From the NCBI GenBank assembly GCA_003132905.1, contig PKZC01000199.1, positions 1 through 5,205 on the forward strand: 5,205 nucleotides of DNA, in the 5' to 3' direction. Positions 1 through 5,205 of the stretch are shown piece by piece; within the stretch, counting starts at the first letter, position 1, and every line of letters begins with the position of its first letter. Under the pieces are notes generated by a model, which was not told the DNA's origin, did no database searches, and saw only the letters and a program-made list of their open reading frames with translations. A program made the translations under genes and the position numbers. This DNA comes from Bryobacterales bacterium (GTDB lineage Bacteria; Acidobacteriota; Terriglobia; Bryobacterales; Bryobacteraceae).

Positions 1-460
1 GGATCTCGACGTCTTCCAGGCCGTGCCATTTCTCAGGCATCGCCAGCAGGATTTTGGAGAGAAACGTGAGCTTTTCCGCATGCACCGAAAGCTCGCCGGT
101 CCGCGTGCGGAACAAATAACCATCCACGCCCACGATATCGCCGAGGTCGAGTCCCTCATATAGCGAGTAGTCCGCTTCCGGAACCGCATCTTTGCGGACG
201 TACACCTGCAAGCGCTCGCCCGATTGCATGAGGTGCATGAAGCCGGCCTTGCCCATGCGGCGAACGGTCATGATTCGTCCCGCGATGCGGACCTGTACGC
301 GCGGTTCTAACTGCTCGGCTGTTTTGCCGCCATACTCCGCTAAAATTTGCGGAATGGTGTGCGTGAAGTCGAAACGGTGGCCATAGGGTTGGAAGCCGAG
401 TGCTTCGATTTCGGCGATGCGCTGGATGCGTTGATCGTACAAGTCGTCTTCGAGAGACAA
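1..460 (-). CDS. lysS: Lysyl-tRNA synthetase, class II, N-terminal part (cut by window edge)
   Basis: This is the first 153 codons of a cytoplasmic class II lysyl-tRNA synthetase, which charges tRNA-Lys with lysine using ATP. The visible part is an N-terminal helix (YDQRIQRIAEIEALG, residues 8-22) followed by the OB-fold anticodon-binding domain. Family landmarks are the GRIMTVRRMGKAGFMHL strand pair, the GDIVGVDGYLFRTRTGELSV segment and the conserved linker LLAMPEKWHGLEDVEI, which normally sits just before class II motif 1. The catalytic domain lies beyond the left edge; the family usually has about 500 residues. The start is TTG at 460: a TGA lies in frame two codons upstream, no in-frame ATG occurs until deep inside the OB fold, and GAGGAG precedes the TTG by 6 nt. 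The gene lies 111 bp downstream of the carbamoyltransferase on the same strand, so read-through from it is possible. No frame break is seen. Confidence in the family is high. Confidence 0.93.
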   Translation of the reverse strand, partial: MSLEDDLYDQRIQRIAEIEALGFQPYGHRFDFTHTIPQILAEYGGKTAEQLEPRVQVRIAGRIMTVRRMGKAGFMHLMQSGERLQVYVRKDAVPEADYSLYEGLDLGDIVGVDGYLFRTRTGELSVHAEKLTFLSKILLAMPEKWHGLEDVEI

Positions 461-466
461 GCTTCA

Positions 467-472
467 CTCCTC
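467..472 (-). promoter_or_regulatory. Shine-Dalgarno site of lysS (decides the TTG start)
   Basis: GAGGAG on the minus strand lies 6 nt before the TTG at 460. With the in-frame TGA at 466-464, it makes TTG the only credible start for lysS. A start finder restricted to ATG would miss the first part of the OB domain. Confidence 0.8.
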
Positions 473-571
473 AATAGTTTTCGGCGGCGGAGATACAGCG
501 AAGCCGGAAGGGCGTCAGCAAAAGTATGCGCCCGTGCCACAAGTATAGTTGACGCTCATTAAGCGGCGCTG

Positions 572-2406
572 CTAGTCAAGATCGAAGGCGGTTTCGTAGT
601 TCTTCTTGAGGCTTTGATCCTGGTCCTCTTTGCGCAGGAAGCAATTTCCGATGGCCAGCGCTTCAATTTCCGTGCCCATGAAGCAGTGAAAAGCGTCTTC
701 GGGCGTGCAGACAATTGGCTCACCCCGCTCATTGAAGCTCGTATTCACAATGACCGGGCAACGGGTGCGCTGTTCGAAGGCCGAAATCAAAGCGTGATAG
801 CGGGGATTGGTCTCTCGATGGACGGTTTGCACGGGCGCAGAATAGTCGACATCAGTGACGGCTGGAATATCGGAGCGCGGAATGTTTAGCTTCGCAATGC
901 CGAAGAGCTTTTCTTCGTCTTCCGTCATGGCGCGGCGGTGATCTGCGGCGACGTCGGCGACCAGAAGCATATAAGGGCTGTCGACATCCAAATCGAAATA
1001 TTCGCCCGCGCGTTCCCGGAGAACCGAGGGCGCAAATGGGCGGAACGACTCGCGATACTTGACCTTGAGATTGAGCACGCTCTGCATGGATGGCGACCGG
1101 GCGTCGCCTAAAATCGACCGGGCTCCCAGGGCGCGCGGTCCAAATTCCATGCGGCCTTGAAACCAACCCAGGGCTTGGCCCGCGGCCAGTGCGTCCGCCG
1201 ATTTCGAGGTTAGCTCGCATTCGCAAAGTGTCTGGAAGCGTGCGCCCGCGGCGCGCAGACGCCGCTCGATTTCCTCTTGCGAAAACTCGGGTCCGAGATA
1301 TGCGCTGTGCATTGCGTCACTGCACGGATTGACGCTCCTGGGTTGATTGTGGAATTGATAATGCGCGGCCAGGGCAGCGCCCAGCGCGCCTCCAGCGTCG
1401 CCTGAGGCTGGTTGAATCCAAATGTTCTTGAGATGGCCGTCGCGCAGCACCTTGCCATTGGCCACGCAGTTCAGAGCGACTCCGCCGGCCAGGCAAAGAT
1501 TGGGAACGCCAGTTTCGGCTGCCAGCGATCGCGTGAGCCTGAGAATCACTTCTTCGAGAGCGGACTGAATGGAGGCCGCAATGTCCATGTGCTGCTGCGT
1601 CAGCGGCTCGGACGGCTTGCGTGGCGCGAGGCCGAAAAGCCGATGAAAGCGCGCGTTCGTCATCGTCAGGCCGGCGCAGTAGTTGAAATAGTCCAGGTTG
1701 AGATGGAAGGAGCCGTCCGGCTTGACGTCGATCAAATGATCGAAGATCTGTTTGGTGAAGCGTGGCTCGCCATAGGGCGCCAGGCCCATCAGCTTGTATT
1801 CGCCTGAATTCACTTTGAAGCCGGTGTAGTAGGTGAATGCCGAATAGACGAGCCCAAGCGAGTGAGGGAAGTGGATTTCTTTGAGGATTTCGAGCCGGTT
1901 GCCGCGGCCGTGAGCCACCGACGTAGTGGCCCATTCACCGACGCCATCCATGGTCAGAATCACGGCTTCTTCAAACGGCGAAGGAAAGAACGCGCTGGCG
2001 GCGTGGCTGAGATGGTGCTCGGTGAATCGAAGCTTCGCGGCCCAGTCAGTTTTGGGAGCGAGTTTCCTCAAGTGCGACTGGAGGAGATCCTTCTGAAATA
2101 GCTTTTTCCGTATCCACAATGGCACGGCCATGCGGAAGGAAGAAAATCCGGAAGGCGCGAACATCAGATAGGTTTCCAGCAGGCGCTCGAATTTCAGAAA
2201 GGGCTTGTCGTAGAAGACCACGGAGTCCAGTTCGGCGGCCTGCAATCCGCCGGCCTCCAGGCAATATCGGACGGCGTTGGAGGGGAAGCGCGCGTCGTGC
2301 TTCTTCCGGCTGAAGCGCTCATCCTGAGCCGCGGCCACGATCTCGCCATCCACCACCAGCGCGGCTGACTGTCGTGATAGAAGGCCGAGATGCCGAGAAT
2401 CTTCAT
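572..2406 (-). CDS. NodU/TobZ-family carbamoyltransferase, N-terminus frameshifted
   Basis: This family transfers a carbamoyl group from carbamoyl phosphate, via carbamoyl-adenylate, to hydroxyls of antibiotics, Nod factors or glycans; it acts in the cytoplasm. The intact frame, 594 codons from GTG 2356 to TAG 572, carries the Kae1-like domain: EHHLSHAA (about 113-120, metal-binding His), MDGVGEW (136-142), SGEYKLMGLAPYG (184-196), LAGGVALNCVANG (289-301) and QPASGDAGGALGAA (315-328). The C-terminal carbamoyltransferase domain follows, with MEFGPRALGARSIL (403-416), RESFRPFAPSVL (435-446) and VNTSFNERGEPIVCTPEDA (537-555). The family's first strand, MKILGISAFYHDS, is encoded from ATG 2406 in another frame. 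One base seems lost near 2366-2368; restoring it gives a 611-residue protein of normal family length. Without it, translation must begin at GTG 2356 or 2353 and lacks that strand. ATG 2406 lies 4 bp after the DUF5989 stop, which suggests coupling. The family is certain; the substrate and present activity are unknown. Confidence 0.9.
2365..2370 (-). other. Single-base frameshift site in the carbamoyltransferase 5' end
   Basis: Reading from ATG 2406 gives MKILGISAFYHDS, ending at codon AGT 2370-2368, and then leaves the family sequence. The frame used by the rest of the gene resumes as GCC GCG CTG GTG GTG GAT (residues AALVVD) from 2365. The two frames differ by one missing base (equivalent to a -1 shift). 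Neither a homopolymer nor an X-XXY-YYZ slippery heptamer is present, so programmed slippage is not indicated. The cause is either a real mutation or a consensus error. Confidence 0.8.
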
Positions 2407-2410
2407 CGGA

Positions 2411-2560
2411 CTAAAACAGGGTGTAGATAAGCGGAGCGACGGCCGAAATCTTGGTGAGAATCAGCAGGCCGCCCAGAACGATCATCATCAGAAAGATGGG
2501 CAGCAACCAGAATTTCTTCCGTTCGCGCATAAAGGACCAGAGTTCGACCAAGGTAGACAC
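2411..2560 (-). CDS. DUF5989-type small membrane protein, 49 aa
   Basis: The gene encodes 49 residues from GTG 2560 to TAG 2411. The N-terminal part, STLVELWSFMRERKKFW (residues 2-18), is polar to amphipathic with a basic ERKK cluster. A single hydrophobic helix of about 19 residues (WLLPIFLMMIVLGGLLILT) follows, and the tail is SAVAPLIYTLF. By the positive-inside rule the N-terminus should face the cytoplasm. From memory, this layout and the LWxFMRxRKKFWLLP signature match DUF5989, a family often encoded beside NodU/TobZ-type carbamoyltransferases and SxtJ-like membrane proteins. Here its stop is 4 bp before the carbamoyltransferase ATG, so the two are probably translationally coupled. AGGAG lies 8 nt before the GTG and supports the start. 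Its function is unknown; anchoring the carbamoyltransferase or its substrate at the membrane is only a guess. No SxtJ-like gene is next to it. Confidence 0.85.
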   Translation of the reverse strand: MSTLVELWSFMRERKKFWLLPIFLMMIVLGGLLILTKISAVAPLIYTLF

Positions 2561-2604
2561 AGCAAATACTCCTAAAACTGCCTCGACATGGGAGAATTGC
2601 TGCT
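2561..2604. promoter_or_regulatory. 44-bp divergent intergenic region
   Basis: This gap separates the DUF5989-carbamoyltransferase pair (minus) from the 64-aa membrane protein gene (plus). It carries both Shine-Dalgarno sites (AGGAG on minus at 2573-2569, GGGAG on plus at 2590-2594), leaving little room for two promoters. At least one promoter must therefore reach into the opposite gene. No convincing -35/-10 pair was found; AATACT (2565-2570, plus) is a weak -10 lookalike. Confidence 0.4.
2569..2573 (-). promoter_or_regulatory. Shine-Dalgarno site of the DUF5989 gene (decides the GTG start)
   Basis: AGGAG on the minus strand is spaced 8 nt from GTG 2560. The next in-frame ATG is at codon 11, inside the conserved FMRERKK segment, so the GTG is the right start. 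Confidence 0.7.
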
Positions 2605-2799
2605 ATGAAAATCGCTCTGAACATCTTGGGAGCATTGCTGGTACTGATGGGCGCCATATGGTTTCTGCAGGGAATTAACATCCTGCCTGGTAGTTTCATG
2701 ACTGGGCAGACACGCTGGGCTATCTACGGCGGGATTGCAATCCTGGCTGGACTCGTCGTGCTGGTGGCGGCCAACCGGCGTCGCACCAGGGTGAATTAG
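2605..2799 (+). CDS. Conserved small two-helix membrane protein, 64 aa, function unknown
   Basis: This is the only plus-strand gene. It encodes 64 residues with two hydrophobic helices, roughly 4-24 (ALNILGALLVLMGAIWFLQG) and 38-56 (WAIYGGIAILAGLVVLVAA). They are joined by a short loop containing LPGSFMTGQ, and the protein ends in a basic tail, NRRRTR. The positive-inside rule puts both termini in the cytoplasm. The LPGSFMTGQxxW loop resembles small uncharacterised inner-membrane proteins I recall from many bacteria; I know no function or gene name. GGGAG at 2590-2594 lies 10 nt before the ATG (8 nt after GGAGAA). The stop is 3 bp from the ispG stop, end to end. It interrupts the minus-strand gene order, so the hydrolase-ispG unit and the DUF5989-carbamoyltransferase unit are probably separate transcripts. 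Clean membrane topology, a good ribosome site and a tight fit between neighbours make it a real gene rather than an antisense artefact. Confidence 0.85.
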   Translation: MKIALNILGALLVLMGAIWFLQGINILPGSFMTGQTRWAIYGGIAILAGLVVLVAANRRRTRVN

Positions 2800-2802
2800 A
2801 CT

Positions 2803-4044
2803 TTAGACCGTGGTGGTTTCGGCCACCCGCTCGGCATAGCGGCGCTCGACGTAATTGTTGAGGATCTCGATAAATTCGGCGACGATGCGGTCGCCACGCA
2901 GCGTCATCGCGAGTTTGCCGTCCATATAGACCGGCGCTACAGGTTCCTCAAACGTGCCGGGCAGCGAGATGCCGATGTGCGAATGCTTGGATTCGCCGGG
3001 GCCATTGACGACGCAGCCCATTACAGCCACCTTCATCTCTTCGACGCCTGCATAGCGCTCTTTCCAGTTGGGCATCTGCTCGCGCAGGTAGGTCTGGATC
3101 TGATCGGCCATGTCCTGGAAGAAGGTGCTGGTGGTGCGTCCGCAACCGGGGCAAGCGGTGACTTGCGGAGTGAAGTGGCGGAGACCGAGTACCTGCAAAA
3201 TTTGTTGAGAGACGATCACTTCGTCGGTGCGGTCGCCATTGGGAAGCGGGGTAAGCGAGGCGCGGATGGTGTCGCCGACGCCTTCCTGCAATAGCACCGA
3301 GAGCGCCGCGGTGGTGGCGACGATGCCTTTCGATCCGAGGCCGGCTTCAGTGAGCCCGAGATGAAGCGCATAGTCGCACTGGGCGGCGAGCTTGCGATAG
3401 ACCATAATGAGATCCTGCACGCCGCTCACCTTGGCGCTGAGGATGATTTTGTCGCGGCCGAGCCCGTAGCTTTCAGCGGCCTGGGCGGCCAGGAGACCGC
3501 TGGCGACGATGGCGTTCATGGTAACTTCCATGGCGTCGAGCGGCTCAGGCAGGAGCGAATTTTCGTCCATCATGCGCGTGAGCAGCGCACCATCGAGCGA
3601 GCCCCAGTTGACGCCGATGCGCACCGGGCGATTGTGCTCAATGGCCACTTCGATCATGGTACGGAAGTTGTCGTCGTGTTTTTTGCCGATATTGACGTTG
3701 CCGGGATTAATACGGTACTTGGCAAGCGCGCGGGCGCAATCGGGATACTTCTTGAGAAGCAAGTGGCCGTTGTAGTGGAAGTCGCCGATGATGGGGACGC
3801 GGACACCGAATTTATCGAGCGTTTCGACTATTTTCGGGACGGCTTTGGCGGCGGCTTCCGTGTTGACGGTGACGCGCACCAGCTCAGAACCCGCCTGAGC
3901 GAGGGCCATAACCTGATTGACCGTAGAGGCGGTGTCGGCGGTGTCGGTATTGGTCATGGATTGGACCACGATGGGGTGATCTCCGCCCACCCAGACATCG
4001 CCGATTCTAACGGGCACAGAAGTGCGCCGGGGAAGTGCAGCCAT
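2803..4044 (-). CDS. ispG: 4-hydroxy-3-methylbut-2-en-1-yl diphosphate synthase (IspG/GcpE)
   Basis: This cytoplasmic [4Fe-4S] enzyme reductively converts MEcPP to HMBPP, the penultimate step of the MEP isoprenoid pathway. The 413-residue protein begins with the substrate barrel: [20 protein letters not shown] (13-32), VRVTVN (56-61), [10 protein letters not shown] (84-93), [10 protein letters not shown] (111-120), [10 protein letters not shown] (142-151) and LHLGLTEAG (227-235). The C-terminal cluster domain has CPGC (Cys298, Cys301), [11 protein letters not shown] (Cys344) and Glu351, the expected three Cys plus Glu ligands. It is the short bacterial form without the plant-type insert. The frame is open back to ATG 4152, but 4044 is the better start. 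GGAGG sits 4 nt upstream, conserved sequence begins just after it, and the longer start would overlap the hydrolase gene in another frame. It lies 16 bp after the hydrolase stop, so co-transcription is likely although the functions are unrelated. Confidence 0.97.
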   Translation of the reverse strand: MAALPRRTSVPVRIGDVWVGGDHPIVVQSMTNTDTADTASTVNQVMALAQAGSELVRVTVNTEAAAKAVPKIVETLDKFGVRVPIIGDFHYNGHLLLKKYPDCARALAKYRINPGNVNIGKKHDDNFRTMIEVAIEHNRPVRIGVNWGSLDGALLTRMMDENSLLPEPLDAMEVTMNAIVASGLLAAQAAESYGLGRDKIILSAKVSGVQDLIMVYRKLAAQCDYALHLGLTEAGLGSKGIVATTAALSVLLQEGVGDTIRASLTPLPNGDRTDEVIVSQQILQVLGLRHFTPQVTACPGCGRTTSTFFQDMADQIQTYLREQMPNWKERYAGVEEMKVAVMGCVVNGPGESKHSHIGISLPGTFEEPVAPVYMDGKLAMTLRGDRIVAEFIEILNNYVERRYAERVAETTTV

Positions 4045-4048
4045 TGGG

Positions 4049-4053
4049 CCTCC
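4049..4053 (-). promoter_or_regulatory. Shine-Dalgarno site of ispG (decides the start at 4044)
   Basis: GGAGG on the minus strand lies 4 nt before ATG 4044, in the 16-bp gap after the hydrolase stop. It argues against the upstream in-frame ATG at 4152, whose extra 36 residues are Arg-rich and look like no IspG N-terminus. Confidence 0.75.
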
Positions 4054-4060
4054 GTGAAAC

Positions 4061-5134
4061 CTACATTGTAGCGTGCGGGCTTGGAGGCGTTTGAGAAGGG
4101 TGCGACTCAGCGGAGACACGGGGCGCCGGCTCAACCGCTTGCAGCGGCTCAATCCATCCGGCGAGCAGCTGGTTGAGTCCCCGGCCGGGATGTCCGTCCA
4201 TCAGACGCAAGCTTCTATCAGTCATCTGGGGCTGCGCGCAGTTCACGAAGTTAATCCCCTGCGATTGAAGAAAGTTACGATAATCGGTGCGTTCCTGAGG
4301 CGTCATATCGAACAGGATTACGGTGAACTTTCCGCCCTCGGAAAGCGCTAGCTGGTTCATCTTCACGAGCAAAGCTTCGGTGACCCGGCGCTTGTTCTGG
4401 ACCCTGCGATACGATTCGATTATTTCCTTGTATTCTTCCACCATCGCCACCAGCCGCAACCGCCGGCTGAGGGGCCATACCACGTCGCCGAACGACTTGT
4501 GCGGCTGCAACTGGTCACCCGATAATTCCACGTAGGGATAAAAACAGCCCGTCGGTGGACGCCGGGCGATCCTGAGCCAACTGGGGGCGGCGGCATTCCG
4601 CTCTTCGTGAAATGCACTGAAGTTGTAGTAGACCGACGTCGGCCCGCGAACCCATTTCTTCATTGCCAAGTAGGCTTGATAGGTCCCGTAGTTGCCCGCG
4701 CCGAAGTTTGAGACGCTCAACTCCGGGTGGCGATCTTGAACTATCCACGGCAGCGTTGCCGAATCTGCCAGGTGGTAGCCCTGAGTATACGAGTCGCCGA
4801 AGAACATAACTTGGGGCTGGCCGGAAGCATCGTTGGCTGGGGCGTGTGGTGAGGTTGCCCGCCGGCCGCCGCTCCAGTTGGTATAACGTTGGGGAGGATC
4901 ACCGGACCATAGCAGATCGAAGGTGCCCTCACGAGCTTTCCATCCGAGTTCGGAATCGCATTGATATTCGGGCGAAGCGCCGCCCCAGGTGGGGTCCATG
5001 GCCCACCAAACGGGATATCCCAGAAACCACAACATCGCTTCAGCCGCTGCCAGAGAAAGGATAGCGGCGATCAAGCGCGCCGCGATCACGATGGAACGTC
5101 GGGGCGGTGTTTTGGGCTGCTCCATTGCCTCCAT
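4061..5134 (-). CDS. Membrane-anchored SGNH/GDSL-type hydrolase, 357 aa
   Basis: The protein begins with a basic stretch (PKTPPRRS) and one hydrophobic segment (about 15-38), which looks like an uncleaved signal anchor, so the catalytic part should be periplasmic or extracellular. SGNH landmarks are in order: block I GDSYTQG (113-119, nucleophile Ser115), NFGAGNYGT (143-151, candidate oxyanion Gly and Asn) and block V DGHPGRG (313-319, Asp313 and His315). SAFHEERN (173-180) and the helical stretch 220-262 lie between. The tail (335-357) is Pro/Ser-rich and probably disordered. Such enzymes are esterases or O-acetyl/acyl hydrolases acting on lipids or glycans; the substrate cannot be told here. 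The TAG codon just before ATG 5134 limits the start to 5134 or 5125, and neither has an ideal ribosome site (GGAGG overlaps the first ATG). The ispG gene follows after 16 bp. The fold assignment is fairly sure, the activity inferred. Confidence 0.8.
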   Translation of the reverse strand: MEAMEQPKTPPRRSIVIAARLIAAILSLAAAEAMLWFLGYPVWWAMDPTWGGASPEYQCDSELGWKAREGTFDLLWSGDPPQRYTNWSGGRRATSPHAPANDASGQPQVMFFGDSYTQGYHLADSATLPWIVQDRHPELSVSNFGAGNYGTYQAYLAMKKWVRGPTSVYYNFSAFHEERNAAAPSWLRIARRPPTGCFYPYVELSGDQLQPHKSFGDVVWPLSRRLRLVAMVEEYKEIIESYRRVQNKRRVTEALLVKMNQLALSEGGKFTVILFDMTPQERTDYRNFLQSQGINFVNCAQPQMTDRSLRLMDGHPGRGLNQLLAGWIEPLQAVEPAPRVSAESHPSQTPPSPHATM

Positions 5135-5205
5135 CTATCGGTTGGCTCACGGTGAAACCTTAGGTGTTTGGCTCGGTTTGCCCTGCACAAGAACCGCCGT
5201 ACGGC
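5135..5205 (-). other. Leader upstream of the hydrolase gene, possibly the end of an upstream gene
   Basis: These 71 bp lead into the hydrolase start. Two minus-strand frames from the edge close here, one at TAA 5162-5160 and one at TGA 5149-5147. Either could be the last codons of a co-directional gene outside the window, but the pieces (13-18 codons) are too short to identify. The segment also contains a short dyad, TCAC-G-GTGA (5147-5155), flanked by GGTT (5140-5143) and AACC (5156-5159). No clear promoter is seen. Confidence 0.3.

Noticed and set aside
1412..1807. Plus-strand 131-codon open frame opposite the carbamoyltransferase
   Set aside because: It is antisense to conserved catalytic-domain coding sequence, with no ribosome site or recognisable protein features.
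1317..1934. Minus-strand 205-codon open frame inside the carbamoyltransferase
   Set aside because: It lies in an alternate frame of a clearly conserved gene. The translation is rich in Arg, Ser, Gln and Pro with no motif, as expected of an out-of-frame reading.
2364..2376. Programmed -1 ribosomal frameshifting in the carbamoyltransferase
   Set aside because: A -1 shift would join the two frames and give HDSSAALV, but there is no slippery heptamer at the junction (CAC GAC AGT CAG) and no obvious stimulatory hairpin. Mutation or sequence error is simpler.
2403..2699. Minus-strand 98-codon open frame across the divergent region
   Set aside because: It runs antisense to the 64-aa gene and out of frame with the DUF5989 gene, both of which show better coding evidence.
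4054..4062. Nine-base match (GTGAAACCT on plus) repeated at 5152-5160, upstream of both ispG and the hydrolase
   Set aside because: Exact 9-mers recur by chance in a 5-kb window, and the flanking match is only about 15 of 20 bases. This is not enough to call a shared operator.
3361..4071. Plus-strand 236-codon open frame opposite ispG
   Set aside because: It lies wholly antisense to ispG, which has full family motifs. The translation (Asp/His/Gly/Val-rich, [13 protein letters not shown]) is typical of the complement of a GC-rich gene and has no recognisable domain.
4045..4152. 36-residue N-terminal extension of IspG from ATG 4152
   Set aside because: The extension is Arg-rich, overlaps the hydrolase gene in another frame and lacks family similarity. 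A GGAGG site directly precedes ATG 4044.

Overview
The window is ordinary, densely packed bacterial chromosome with moderately high GC and good Shine-Dalgarno sites. Starts are mixed: ATG, GTG and TTG. No mobile elements, tRNA or rRNA genes, CRISPR arrays or long repeats were seen. The proteins suggest a free-living Gram-negative lineage that uses the MEP isoprenoid pathway. An acidobacterium or relative is my best guess, from family resemblance only; no marker in the window proves it.

All genes but one read on the minus strand. From right to left: (i) about 70 bp that may hold the last codons of an upstream gene cut by the window edge; (ii) a membrane-anchored SGNH/GDSL-type hydrolase (5134-4061); (iii) ispG, the iron-sulfur HMBPP synthase of isoprenoid synthesis (4044-2803), 16 bp downstream and probably co-transcribed; (iv) a plus-strand gene for a 64-residue two-helix membrane protein (2605-2799), whose stop lies 3 bp from the ispG stop; (v) divergent from it across 44 bp, a 49-residue single-helix membrane protein of the DUF5989 type (2560-2411), short and easily overlooked; (vi) a NodU/TobZ-type carbamoyltransferase (2406-572), starting 4 bp after the DUF5989 stop; (vii) the 5' third of lysS (460 to the left edge, TTG start).

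The most notable observations concern the DUF5989-carbamoyltransferase pair. The family's conserved N-terminal strand is present, but it is out of frame with the remaining 594 codons. One base appears to be missing near 2366-2368. The gene is therefore either freshly broken, wrongly sequenced, or translated only from an internal GTG. Carbamoyltransferases of this type decorate secondary metabolites or surface glycans. A DUF5989 partner and a nearby SGNH hydrolase fit a cell-surface or exported-product modification system, but no substrate can be read from the sequence. The other genes, ispG and lysS, are housekeeping. I do not see convincing evidence of a wholly new system.
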